From positions 1 to 64,000 of the forward strand of contig JAQWSU010000039.1 of assembly GCA_029243025.1 (NCBI GenBank): DNA of 64,000 bases, given 5' to 3'. The translations under genes and the position numbers were made by a program. The notes under the pieces are model-generated. The model made no database searches, was not told the DNA's origin, and was given only the letters and a program-made list of their open reading frames with translations. This document shows positions 36,081 to 45,575 of the stretch, piece after piece. This DNA is from Pirellulaceae bacterium. Its GTDB lineage: Bacteria > Planctomycetota > Planctomycetia > Pirellulales > Pirellulaceae. Position 1 is the first letter of the stretch. Each line of letters begins with the position of its first letter.

Positions 36081-39000
36081 ATGTCAGTGATTCGACTGTT
36101 TGTGACATTCATTCTGGTATCGATTTATGGGGCAGCGCAGGCTCAAGAATCTGTGATGGTGCCGAAGACCGCTGCGAACGTGTTGCAAGCGTATTGCATC
36201 GACTGCCATTCTGCCGACACGGACGAGGGAAACGTTCGTTTTGACTTGATCGGCGAACTCGATCTCGACGCGCGACTGGATCTCCTGAACAAGGCGCAAG
36301 AACAACTCTTTTTTGGGTTGATGCCGCCTGGCATGGAAGAGCAACCTGCGGATGTCGAGCGCGCGACGTTAATCGAATGGATATCTACTGAGCTCCGTCA
36401 ACACAATGCGTCAAGTTTGGATGAAAAGCTTAAACGACCGGAGTACGGTAACTATGTCGATCACGACAAGCTTTTCTCCGGCGAATTCAAAGATCTGCCC
36501 GGATCTACCAGCGACCGGCGATGGTTGATCAGCGAGCATATTTTCAATGCAAAGATCAATCGGCTGCTGGACTACGAGGGAGTCCGAACGATTGATGGTC
36601 AACGAATGACTGTAATTGGCGACAACGGAGTCGGATTAGGGACAAGATTTGGTGGGGGCACTCTACGGCAAAGTATTGTCAACCCGTTTCTGCTTCCCAA
36701 AACGGTTGGTGTGCGGTACTACGACACCACGGCGTTAACCGGTGGACATTTGCTGACGATGATTGCCAATGCCAGCAAGATTGCTGGATACATGGCTTCC
36801 GAACAGGCAATGAAGTCGCACTATCCTGCCATGTCCCAAGTGATGCAGTTGGAGTTACGGAATCGCGAGATTCTGCGAGTCCGTCAACAATTCCTTGATC
36901 AGTTTATCACTCAGGTTGCCAGCGAATTGTATGGGGAACAAAACGACGAGCTGTTGCCGAAATTTGTGAGAATTGAGCTGGAACTGCCGGTCCTGCCACT
37001 CGACTCAAAAGGCAATCCAAAAAAGAAAGAAAGCAATCTCGGACTGCTCGACCGATACGATTCCGATGACATGCGGGCAATTTATCTAGGTATCGGCCAG
37101 TACAAGCGGGATGAGATCACTTTCGAACAGGTGATTGAACAGTGCGAACGCGATTGGTTTGTTTTCGGTCTTGCTGAATCGCGAATTCGTGAGCGTGTGG
37201 GAATTATGAACTCCCTCAATCGGTTGTGGGAGATGGACCTGATTTATGAAGACGTCAAAAGAAAGAAGCTGCGTCCAGCATCATACCAATCTTTGAGTGA
37301 ATCAGAGATGCATGTTGTTCAGGCGTCGATCCTGAAACATCGAAAGCCTGGCGATACTTGGCAGCAGATTATTGACAAGTGCATGAATGACTGGCGGAAA
37401 TTGTTCGAGCAGCAACGGGAATCAGTCGGTGCGCCGGGTGACGAGCAGATCGCCAACGTGGTGTCCGAACTTTCGGTGAAGATTCACGGACGTCAGCCAA
37501 CAGCCGAAGAATTACAAGAGAAAACTGCGCTGACCAGATCGTATCTTGAGCGGCTCGGCACACAGGACGCTTTGGTCAGGCTGATCGAGACGCTGATCCT
37601 GAGTTCCGAATTTGTCTACCGTACGGAGTTCGGTCAGGGGCTGGCCGACGAACACGGCCGACGAATGATGTCGCCACGCGAGGCAAGTTACGCCATCGCC
37701 TACGCGCTTACCGACAGTCGTCCGGATGAAGAATTGGTGGCGGCGGTCGAAGCTGGCAAGATGAACACCAAAGCAGACTACCAGCGCGAAGTTCGTCGGA
37801 TGCTCGAACGTCGCGATCAGTTTTACGTTATTGACGAGTCAGTACAGAAAGCCGGTTTTAACGCCAGTGTCACGAATCAGCCAATTCGTAAGCTGCGTTT
37901 CTTTCGTGAGTTTTTCGGGTACGGCAAAGCGATGACCATTTTTAAGGATGATGCGCGTTTCGGAGCGGGTCGGTACGATGATGCAAAAGGTCGTCTTGTA
38001 GATGAAGCCGATATGCTAATCGCACATATTCTTGAAGAAGATCAAGACGTTTTTGAGCAGTTGTTGACTGCCGATGAGTTTTACGTTTATCACTCCGGTG
38101 ATAACGCCGCGATGCGTGTAGCCTCGGATCGACTACGAGTTATTTACGAGTATTTCAAGCCGTTTGACTGGGAGGATTTCAGCGAAGAACAGCTCTACGA
38201 ACATTGGCCGTTCATCCAGAAAATGAAGATGCGTGGAACCGTCTTTCCGGATTTTGAAACCAACCAGCGACGCCGCGGCGGCTGGGTTAAAAGTTTCAAG
38301 ACAACCATGACGAGTCTTGAACAGCGTTTTGCTAAAGGGCAAAAGTATGCCATCCCGTACGACGAGCTCCCCATGGCCTACTGGCACAAAGGAAACGCTA
38401 CTGGTCGAACTGGCCAAGTCATGCGTGCTCACGAGGTGACCACCTATTTTAATATTGACTATCGCGACTGGGACTATCCCATCAATCAGCCGGCAAAGAT
38501 CCCTAACCGCAAGGGAATGTTGACGCACCCCGCGTGGCTGATTGCTCATGCTCAAAACACCGAGACAGATCCAGTTCGCCGTGGTAAATGGATTCGCGAG
38601 AAAATGCTGGCGGGAACGATTATCGACGTCCCGATAACGGTGGATGCGGTGATCCCGGAAGATCATCACCAGACATTGCGTCAGCGTCTCGAAAAACGAA
38701 CGGCTGATGAATACTGTTGGAAATGTCACCAACGAATGGATCCGCTGGGGCTTGCCTTCGAAGGCTACGACGACTTTGGGCGGTTCCGCACGGAAGAACG
38801 AATCGAGCACCCAGAAAATCTGATTCGCGAGGCAGACCGAAATTCGATCCCGAAAAATGGTATCCGCGTGGCGGAATATAAGACGTTGCCGGTCGATACC
38901 CGCGGTGTTTTGACGGGCACGGGATCCCCGTCGCTCGATGGGGAAGTTCGCGATGCCATTGACTTGACCGAGCGTCTGGCAAAATCGGCAAGAGTCCGGC

Positions 39001-39179
39001 AGTCGATCATTCGGCACGCGTTCCGTTACTTTTTGGGACGCAACGAAATGTTGTCCGATTCCAATGCACTCATCGATGCAGAGCAAATCTACCTCAGTAG
39101 CGGCGGCAGCTTTGATGCAGTAATCGTGTCACTGTTGTCCTCTGATTCGTTTATTTACCGTAAGGGAAATGAGAACTAG
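36081..39179 (+). CDS. DUF1592/DUF1588 planctomycete cytochrome-like protein
   Basis: A 1032-residue protein from ATG 36081 (MSVIRLFVTF), with signal peptide ending GAAQA. It carries an N-terminal haem-binding CIDCH in a PSCyt-like domain (AYCIDCHSADTDEGNVRFDL). A middle DUF1595/DUF1592 region includes SLLESE-type helices and LRFFREFFGYGKAMTIFKDD. The DUF1588 motif YCWKCHQRMDPLGLAFEGYD has a second CxxCH, and a DUF1585 tail (IIRHAFRYFLGRNEML) closes it. Such proteins are abundant in planctomycetes, are exported, and are thought to act in extracellular polysaccharide oxidation. It is the first gene of a plus-strand run with DUF1552 only 2 nt behind. Confidence 0.9.
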   Translation: MSVIRLFVTFILVSIYGAAQAQESVMVPKTAANVLQAYCIDCHSADTDEGNVRFDLIGELDLDARLDLLNKAQEQLFFGLMPPGMEEQPADVERATLIEWISTELRQHNASSLDEKLKRPEYGNYVDHDKLFSGEFKDLPGSTSDRRWLISEHIFNAKINRLLDYEGVRTIDGQRMTVIGDNGVGLGTRFGGGTLRQSIVNPFLLPKTVGVRYYDTTALTGGHLLTMIANASKIAGYMASEQAMKSHYPAMSQVMQLELRNREILRVRQQFLDQFITQVASELYGEQNDELLPKFVRIELELPVLPLDSKGNPKKKESNLGLLDRYDSDDMRAIYLGIGQYKRDEITFEQVIEQCERDWFVFGLAESRIRERVGIMNSLNRLWEMDLIYEDVKRKKLRPASYQSLSESEMHVVQASILKHRKPGDTWQQIIDKCMNDWRKLFEQQRESVGAPGDEQIANVVSELSVKIHGRQPTAEELQEKTALTRSYLERLGTQDALVRLIETLILSSEFVYRTEFGQGLADEHGRRMMSPREASYAIAYALTDSRPDEELVAAVEAGKMNTKADYQREVRRMLERRDQFYVIDESVQKAGFNASVTNQPIRKLRFFREFFGYGKAMTIFKDDARFGAGRYDDAKGRLVDEADMLIAHILEEDQDVFEQLLTADEFYVYHSGDNAAMRVASDRLRVIYEYFKPFDWEDFSEEQLYEHWPFIQKMKMRGTVFPDFETNQRRRGGWVKSFKTTMTSLEQRFAKGQKYAIPYDELPMAYWHKGNATGRTGQVMRAHEVTTYFNIDYRDWDYPINQPAKIPNRKGMLTHPAWLIAHAQNTETDPVRRGKWIREKMLAGTIIDVPITVDAVIPEDHHQTLRQRLEKRTADEYCWKCHQRMDPLGLAFEGYDDFGRFRTEERIEHPENLIREADRNSIPKNGIRVAEYKTLPVDTRGVLTGTGSPSLDGEVRDAIDLTERLAKSARVRQSIIRHAFRYFLGRNEMLSDSNALIDAEQIYLSSGGSFDAVIVSLLSSDSFIYRKGNEN

Positions 39180-39181
39180 CG

Positions 39182-40576
39182 ATGCTATTTAGCCGAAGAC
39201 ACTTCCTGAAAACATCGACGGCGACCGCCGGAGCGTTGGCGATTTCGCCGTCGTTTAATCATCTCCTGGCAGAGCCGAATCGGCTTGCCGCTCAGCCTCA
39301 TCGGTTTGTCTTAATTCGTAAATCCAATGGCAATTTGCCCGCCATGTTTTCACTTCCGTCCTTTTCGGATCAGGAGAAAAAACAGCATAAAGAGAAAGTG
39401 GCGTTCGAGGCAGATTTGGACAGGCACGAATTGCCAACCTGGCTGCGAGCGTTGGATGGACATAAGGCTAACCTGACGATGTTGCATGGCTTATCAATGA
39501 AGATGAGTGGTGGCGGACATTATTCATTTACAGGTTGTCTGGGCGCCTATAAGGCAGGTCGAAACGTCGTCAATCGAATCAAACGAGCAACGATTGACTT
39601 TGAACTTGCCAGACTGTTTCCTTCGCCGTTTGGACATGTGGAGTTATCGCTGGCTTCCGGTTCAGGAACGGTCGCATTTCGCTCGGGAATTGTCCCCGGT
39701 TTTTCGGCTCCGGCGCCAAAGCAGCGTAATTATTGTTACGCTGATCCGCAGGCCGCCTATGATGAACTATTCAAATCCGTGACAAATACTGACGCGGTCG
39801 CATCGGAAAACGACTTGCTTGATTACCTACGTAACGAAGAAGGCGGGCGACTTTCCGGACTTGCCGGTTCGGAACGACTGAAGGTTAGCAATCACGTCGA
39901 TTCAATTCAGGCAATTCGCGAACGAAATAATCGGGTCGCCTCACTATCAGACATCATCGAGAAAAACCTGCCAACTCTCGGAAAGGTGCACGCCAACGGC
40001 GGACCCGACGCGACACTCTTGCAGAAGCAAGAAGCATTTACCGAAGTTCTCCTGTCGGCGCTGATCACTGGTCTTACAAATGTCGTGACTTATACCATCG
40101 ATGATCTTGGAACGCCCATCTCAACGATCCCGGGAAACAAGTCGAAGACGTCGATTCATCAGGTAGGACATCAGTCGCCCTCAGGTTTTCACGAAGTTCG
40201 GGAGCTCTTGCTGGCCAGTCACATGAGGCAGATCGCTCGAATTGTCGAAAAGTTGAAATCCGTTCCCGAGGGCGACGGCACGATGTTTGATAACACGACG
40301 ATCATCTACATGCCGGAGACAGGGGATACGCATCACGGCTGGGGCACGGAAGCACCTATGGTGATCTTGACAGGTGCCAACTCAAAACTTGATCTTGCTG
40401 GCCGCTATTTGCGCCTTCCCTACCACGCGTCGGTGGGACATCAGACGTTGGGGAACTGGTACACCACACTGCTAAACGCCTACGGTAATCCGATTGAACA
40501 CTACGGTGACCTCGATCCGGAACTCGAACGCAAACAGATGAACCAGACAGGCTCGATTAGGCAATTTTTGGTCTGA
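39182..40576 (+). CDS. DUF1552 Tat-exported protein
   Basis: A 464-residue protein with a Tat signal SRRHFLKTSTATAGALA. The body has RFVLIRKSNGNLPAMFSLPS and, late, TTIIYMPETGDTHHGWGTEA, typical of DUF1552, a sulfatase/phosphatase-superfamily relative that pairs with DUF1592/DUF1588 proteins. It lies 2 nt downstream of its partner and so is co-transcribed. Its chemistry is not established. A folded metal-enzyme role is suggested by the Tat route and the conserved His residues. Confidence 0.9.
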   Translation: MLFSRRHFLKTSTATAGALAISPSFNHLLAEPNRLAAQPHRFVLIRKSNGNLPAMFSLPSFSDQEKKQHKEKVAFEADLDRHELPTWLRALDGHKANLTMLHGLSMKMSGGGHYSFTGCLGAYKAGRNVVNRIKRATIDFELARLFPSPFGHVELSLASGSGTVAFRSGIVPGFSAPAPKQRNYCYADPQAAYDELFKSVTNTDAVASENDLLDYLRNEEGGRLSGLAGSERLKVSNHVDSIQAIRERNNRVASLSDIIEKNLPTLGKVHANGGPDATLLQKQEAFTEVLLSALITGLTNVVTYTIDDLGTPISTIPGNKSKTSIHQVGHQSPSGFHEVRELLLASHMRQIARIVEKLKSVPEGDGTMFDNTTIIYMPETGDTHHGWGTEAPMVILTGANSKLDLAGRYLRLPYHASVGHQTLGNWYTTLLNAYGNPIEHYGDLDPELERKQMNQTGSIRQFLV

Positions 40577-40620
40577 CCTGGCGAACCGATGAGTCGGAAT
40601 AACCTTCCGGTGAGAATTCA

Positions 40621-42006
40621 ATGTCAATAAATCGTCCTCACATAAGCCGTCGCCGTATCTTGAAAGACTCGGTTGGAATTGCTGCAGCGTCGCTTTGCGT
40701 TGGGACGAACTCTCGTGCTTTTGGTTTTGAAAGTGCCAACGCACGTCCGCGAATTGCCGTGGTGGGTTGTGGAATCCGGTGGGATAAACAAGTGTTCGCA
40801 CCGGATGGCCGTTACGGAGTCGGCAAGGAGTTTCCTAAGTTTGGCGATATCATTTCGGTTTGCGATGTGGATGCGAATCGGCTTGATCGAGCGACGGGTA
40901 TCGTCAAAGGCTGGCTTGGTAAAGTTCCAGTAGCCACGACGGATTATCGAAAGATAATCGACGATCCGAAAATAGACGTGGTCCACATCAGCACGCCAGA
41001 TCACTGGCATGCCAAAATCGCGATCGAGGCGATGTTGGCAGGTAAGGACGTGTATTGTGAAAAGCCAATGACGTTGACGATCGAAGAAGGTCGACGAATT
41101 TGTGATGTGTGTCAGAAAACGGGCGCCGTGTTTCAGGTTGGCACGCAACAACGTAGCTCGCGACGGTTCCTCAAGGCAATCGCGATGATTCGTGACGGTC
41201 GGATTGGGGGATTGCGCCGAGTGCAGTGTGCGGTGGGTGCCGCTCCGATAAGCCCCGATCTTCCTGCTGTCCAACCGCCCAAAGAGCTTAACTGGAATCA
41301 ATGGCTGGGGCCGGCGCCGCTGACGGCTTATCGATATAAGCCAGAAGCGCCGAATATCATCAAATCATGGTCGCGATCTCATTACGAGTTCCGTTGGTGG
41401 TATGACTATTCGGGTGGCAAACTGACCGACTGGGGTGCGCACCATGTGGATATCGCAACCTGGGCGATGGACAAGATGGATACCGGGCCGCTCTGGATCG
41501 ATCCAGTTAGAGTCGAGCATCCAGTCACGTTCAAAGATGGCGATCCGACCGTTGATAACCGGTACAACACTGCCACGAAGTTCAACATCAAAGCCAGTTA
41601 CGATGACGGAGTAGAACTGATCATCCGCCACGATACGGACAACGGAATTCTTTTCGAAGGAACCCAAGGACGGATCTTTGTTAATCGCGGAAAACTTGTT
41701 GGTAAATCGGTGGATGAACTTGCCGCCCATCCGTTACCCGATGGAGCACTTGAGAAAGTTTATAAGGATCGAGAGCTGACCAACCACGTCGCGAATTTTT
41801 TCGAAGCGGTTGCTATGCGTCAGCAGCCGATTTCGGACGTCTTTAGCCACCACCGCGCGTTGACGACTTGTCACCTTGCCGGGATTGCTGCCCGACTCGG
41901 TCGGAAGATTCGATGGGACCCGAAAACCGAAAGAGTTGTCGACGACCAGATGGCTCAATCGCTGGTTGCGCGTGAGCAACGTCGAGGCTTTGGAATCGAG
42001 ATGTGA
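40621..42006 (+). CDS. Gfo/Idh/MocA-family oxidoreductase (Tat)
   Basis: A 461-residue protein with a Tat signal (SRRRILKDSVGIAAASL). The Rossmann part begins RIAVVGCGIR, and the EKP motif is present in DVYCEKPMTLTIEEG. The C-terminal domain has the family-typical GGKLTDWGAHHVDIATWAMD. These enzymes use tightly bound NAD(P) to oxidise or epimerise sugars; exported members are numerous in planctomycetes. It follows the DUF1552 gene by 44 nt and precedes the sulfatase, which suggests a shared role in breaking down a sulfated sugar polymer. Confidence 0.9.
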   Translation: MSINRPHISRRRILKDSVGIAAASLCVGTNSRAFGFESANARPRIAVVGCGIRWDKQVFAPDGRYGVGKEFPKFGDIISVCDVDANRLDRATGIVKGWLGKVPVATTDYRKIIDDPKIDVVHISTPDHWHAKIAIEAMLAGKDVYCEKPMTLTIEEGRRICDVCQKTGAVFQVGTQQRSSRRFLKAIAMIRDGRIGGLRRVQCAVGAAPISPDLPAVQPPKELNWNQWLGPAPLTAYRYKPEAPNIIKSWSRSHYEFRWWYDYSGGKLTDWGAHHVDIATWAMDKMDTGPLWIDPVRVEHPVTFKDGDPTVDNRYNTATKFNIKASYDDGVELIIRHDTDNGILFEGTQGRIFVNRGKLVGKSVDELAAHPLPDGALEKVYKDRELTNHVANFFEAVAMRQQPISDVFSHHRALTTCHLAGIAARLGRKIRWDPKTERVVDDQMAQSLVAREQRRGFGIEM

Positions 42007-42092
42007 GTTCGTTGCGCGGTGACTTGGTTGCTTGCCAAATTGCGAGTCTCCGCAAGCTGGAAGCTTGTACCGAAACGGGAAAAGATAAAGTA

Positions 42093-43535
42093 ATGCTCAA
42101 GCATCATCAAACGATCGCGAAATCAGTCGTCATTCCTGTCTTCGTTACGTGTGCTGTGACGTGTGCCTTCAGTTTCGGAGATAGCACGGCTGCTGATGCC
42201 GTCAGGCAGCCTAACGTCGTTCTGATCATGGCGGATGACCTGGGCTATGGCGACCTCTCGTGTTACGGCAGTGATATGAACAAGACGCCCGTGCTAGATG
42301 AGCTCGCGAGCGAAGGCGCGAGACTGACCAGTTTCTATGCCGGTTGTACAATCTGTACTCCGTCAAGAATGGCTCTGCTCACGGGCGCCTATCCGCCGCG
42401 AACTGGCTGGCATGGTGGGGTCGTTGGCTATGGGATGAAACCGCACAATGGTTTGGCCCCCGCCGCGGTCACGATTGCCGAGATCTTTCAAGACGCTGGC
42501 TATCAAACGGCGCTAATGGGTAAGTGGCATCTGGGGGATACGCCGGAACTGTCTCCGATGAAACAAGGATTCGATACGGCTTTTTACATCAATAAGAGCA
42601 ACAATCAGACAAAGAAACTTTGGCGAGGTGACCAGCTGATTGCTGATCCATTTGACAATCGGCGTCTGACAGAGCAGTTCACGTCCGAAGCGATTCGATT
42701 CATTGAACAGAATCGGAAGCGACCTTTCTTTCTGTACCTGCCACTGAGTGCCCCCCATTTTCCTGCTCAGGCTCATCCAGACTGGAAGGGCAAGTCGCAG
42801 AACGAGGCATATGGCGACGTTGTGGAAGAATTGGATAGCCGTGTTGGCGAGATCCTCGGCACCCTTTCGGATTGCAAGATTGCAGAGAATACTGTCGTCG
42901 TATTTCTGTCCGACAACGGTGTGGAACCGGGGCAGAAGAAATGGGCACGGTCGAATCCTTATCGAGGTTTGAAATGGGATTCGCTTGAGGGTGGTAATCG
43001 CGTGCCTTGCATCGTTCGATGGCCGAAAAGGATTCCTGCTGGTCAAGTTGTGGATGAATTGATTGCTGCCATTGACTTGTGTCCAACGTTGATCAACGCA
43101 TGCGGCATTGAGTTGCCGGAACCATCACCAAGCAGCCCCAGACGTGACGGTGTGAACGTGTTGAGTACTCTCATGGGAAAAGCGGATCAACCTCACCCCA
43201 GGTCGAGCTTTTTGTACTGGCACGGCTGGGGAACCTTGCAAGCGATTCGAGTTGGAGAGTGGAAGCTCTATCTGGACGAAATAGAAGCAGTACCAGAATC
43301 AGAGCACGGGCCGGTGCTCATTAATCTCTCAAATGATCCGGCCGAACGGACGAACCTCAGTCAGGAACATCCGGATCGAGTCGCTGCCATGTTGGCTGAA
43401 GCAGCCAAGCAATTGTCTGACATCGAGGTGAACGCTATTGTCTTGGGCGGCCCTGCAGTTGACGAGAAGAGAGTTGCAAAACGCGCGAAGTGGTTGAAGT
43501 CATCAGGCCAGGGCAGCAATTCACTACGCCTTTAA
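42093..43535 (+). CDS. Secreted formylglycine sulfatase
   Basis: A 480-residue protein from ATG 42093, with a GGGAAAAG-type Shine-Dalgarno sequence. It has a signal peptide and then NVVLIMADDLGYGDLSCYG (metal site). The active-site motif CTPSRMALLTG has the Cys that is converted to formylglycine (C-x-P-S-R). GKWHLGD, APHFPAQAHP and FLSDNGVEPG are further arylsulfatase landmarks. It likely removes sulfate esters from algal polysaccharide in the periplasm. It lies last in the DUF1592/DUF1552/Gfo run. The maturation enzyme is not in the window. Confidence 0.9.
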   Translation: MLKHHQTIAKSVVIPVFVTCAVTCAFSFGDSTAADAVRQPNVVLIMADDLGYGDLSCYGSDMNKTPVLDELASEGARLTSFYAGCTICTPSRMALLTGAYPPRTGWHGGVVGYGMKPHNGLAPAAVTIAEIFQDAGYQTALMGKWHLGDTPELSPMKQGFDTAFYINKSNNQTKKLWRGDQLIADPFDNRRLTEQFTSEAIRFIEQNRKRPFFLYLPLSAPHFPAQAHPDWKGKSQNEAYGDVVEELDSRVGEILGTLSDCKIAENTVVVFLSDNGVEPGQKKWARSNPYRGLKWDSLEGGNRVPCIVRWPKRIPAGQVVDELIAAIDLCPTLINACGIELPEPSPSSPRRDGVNVLSTLMGKADQPHPRSSFLYWHGWGTLQAIRVGEWKLYLDEIEAVPESEHGPVLINLSNDPAERTNLSQEHPDRVAAMLAEAAKQLSDIEVNAIVLGGPAVDEKRVAKRAKWLKSSGQGSNSLRL

Positions 43536-44165
43536 GCACACTTGAAGGCGAGCTGCTAAACATGGAACAAAAAACAATCCCGATAAACGCTCACCCGTTG
43601 ATGCAGGAATGGTGGATTCATCAGAGATCTTGCGGGCACTTGAAATTCGAGAGTTCATCTATTCGAGCGTAACCAGTCTCGTGGTTGCCTTCAGGGTTGT
43701 CTCGATTGGGTTAGTGAAAATATTTCGAGATAAGCCGATCAATCTCGACCGTCTTGAACTGCTCGATGAACTGGTAATGTTCTTCATTTTTACTGCGAAG
43801 CCCAGCCTTGTCACATGTCTCTGTTTTCGTATCTGCTATTGTTTCATGGTGCCCGTTAGAAAGGACCGGGAAATGGGGTTGCGGTGTTGTTCGATGCGCT
43901 CTCCGGGCTGATGTTTAACGCCTTTACTGCTATCACCGTGATCGAACACCTTTATGATTGGTAGGACGCTTTCGAGCGGTGAAATGGGGAGCGAAAGGCA
44001 GCCTGTCTTTCGAGCCTTGAAGAAGCCTTCCTCGTTCCTTGCTAATCAACGAAATTCGAATTGAGCGTCCACGGAACACCCGGTAGAGCGAGTCGCATGT
44101 GAGTTCATTTCAGTAAGGAATCACGTTTTGACGAGCCAATGAATGGAAACTCGACGATGCGGCGA
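43536..44165. other. Intergenic between convergent genes
   Basis: No gene could be recognised. A 100-codon plus-strand frame (43609-43911) with hydrophobic patches (VTSLVVAFRVVSIGLVKIF) exists but lacks a supported start and any homology I can name. Confidence 0.4.
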
Positions 44166-45575
44166 CTAGCATGAAGGTGCAGGTAGCCGTGGCAGGATAT
44201 GCTCAATCGCCTGGGCGATCGACAGTAACATGGCATCGTTGTTCACGGACGAGTCAATCTCCAGCCCGATAGGCAAGCCGGTATCTGTTTGTGCCGCGGG
44301 CAAGCTGATTCCAGGAATACCCGCAACGCTACCTGGGCTAGTATTGCGAATGAAGGTCATGAAGGTGGGTGTTCGCTCGCCATTGAAGGTTACGGTTTCA
44401 TCGTCACCAACAGGAGAAGCGGGGAGCGGTGTGGTAGGAAAGACGATTCCAGCCACATCGTGCTGGTCAAAGTAATTGCGATAAATCGCCTGCAATTGTG
44501 GCCGTAATACATCGATTGCGTGTTGATAAACTTGACCGGAAACGGCGGCTTCGCCCTGTAGGCTTTGCAGCATTGTCTTCACATCAGGACTCGCGCACTG
44601 TGCAACGAGTTGCTGGTAGTTGAGTTGCAAATTATGTGTCGTAAGATACGAACTCAAATCGGCTACTGTTTCATACAACGCGATCGGGAAACCGGCATCA
44701 AAATCCAGTCTGGCAATGTCGTCGATGTTGGCCTCGATCAGGATGACGCCAGCCTCTTGTAACCTTTCAAGTACATGTTCAAGCAAACGCCCTGTTTGTT
44801 GCTCAAGAGGCTCCCAGAAATGTTTACGGGGGATGCCCAACCGCAAACCTTTGAGGGGAATGTCGATAGAGGGCGTCGGAATACCGGTGACGACGGAATC
44901 AAGTAATGCACAATCGGCCACACTTCTCGTCATTGGCCCTGCTGTATCGCGTGTATGGGAAACGGGTAAAATGCCTTGCTGGGACCAGCGACCTGTGGTC
45001 GGACGGAAGCCTACAACGCCACAGAGGGCCGAAGGTATCCGAATCGAACCGCCGGTATCGGTTCCAATTCCACCAGGAACCAGCCGAGCTCCCACGGCCG
45101 CGCCGACTCCGCCACTCGAACCACCAGGGATGCGATCTTGATCGTAGGGGTTACGGGTTGTACCGAAATACGAGTTATTAGTGGTGACTCCGTAAGCCAG
45201 TTCGTGCAAATTTGCTTTGCCAAAAATAATCGCTCCAGCGTCGATCAGTTTCTGAACAATTTTGGCATTCGTTCGAGGTTGATTGTTCCGAAGTCCCGGC
45301 GTGCCGCCGGTCGTTGGCATCTTGGCGGTGTCGAGATTATCTTTGAGTGCTAAGGGAATACCGTGCAGTGGTCCCAATGTCGAGTTCTGTGCCCTCGCTT
45401 GATCGGCTACCCGTGCCGCTCTCAGGACTTGCTCGGAATCATGGAAGATGAACGCATTCAAGGCATGAGAACCTTCTGCCTTCGAAAGCAGGGCTTCCGC
45501 AAAGGTACTGGCGGTCATTGTTCCGCTGCGAATGGCTGCTGCAGCTTCACTGATGGTTAGGGATGCGAGATCCAT
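44166..45575 (-). CDS. Amidase signature enzyme
   Basis: A 469-residue protein from ATG 45575 (MDLASLTISE). The Ser-cisSer-Lys triad is visible: Lys in GIPLALKDNLDTAK, cis-Ser in RIPGGSSGGVGAAVGARLVP, and the nucleophile Ser in GTDTGGSIRIPSALCGVVGF. The length and C-terminal AGIPGISLPAAQT match amidases of the indoleacetamide hydrolase/AtzF/GatA type. No signal peptide, so cytoplasmic. The gene stands alone, without gatB or gatC, so it is a stand-alone amidohydrolase. The exact substrate is unknown. Confidence 0.85.
   Translation of the reverse strand: MDLASLTISEAAAAIRSGTMTASTFAEALLSKAEGSHALNAFIFHDSEQVLRAARVADQARAQNSTLGPLHGIPLALKDNLDTAKMPTTGGTPGLRNNQPRTNAKIVQKLIDAGAIIFGKANLHELAYGVTTNNSYFGTTRNPYDQDRIPGGSSGGVGAAVGARLVPGGIGTDTGGSIRIPSALCGVVGFRPTTGRWSQQGILPVSHTRDTAGPMTRSVADCALLDSVVTGIPTPSIDIPLKGLRLGIPRKHFWEPLEQQTGRLLEHVLERLQEAGVILIEANIDDIARLDFDAGFPIALYETVADLSSYLTTHNLQLNYQQLVAQCASPDVKTMLQSLQGEAAVSGQVYQHAIDVLRPQLQAIYRNYFDQHDVAGIVFPTTPLPASPVGDDETVTFNGERTPTFMTFIRNTSPGSVAGIPGISLPAAQTDTGLPIGLEIDSSVNNDAMLLSIAQAIEHILPRLPAPSC

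Noticed and set aside
43609-43911. 100-codon plus-strand frame with hydrophobic patches
   Set aside because: No supported start, no family match by eye, and the downstream half is Cys/Arg-rich as in random frames.
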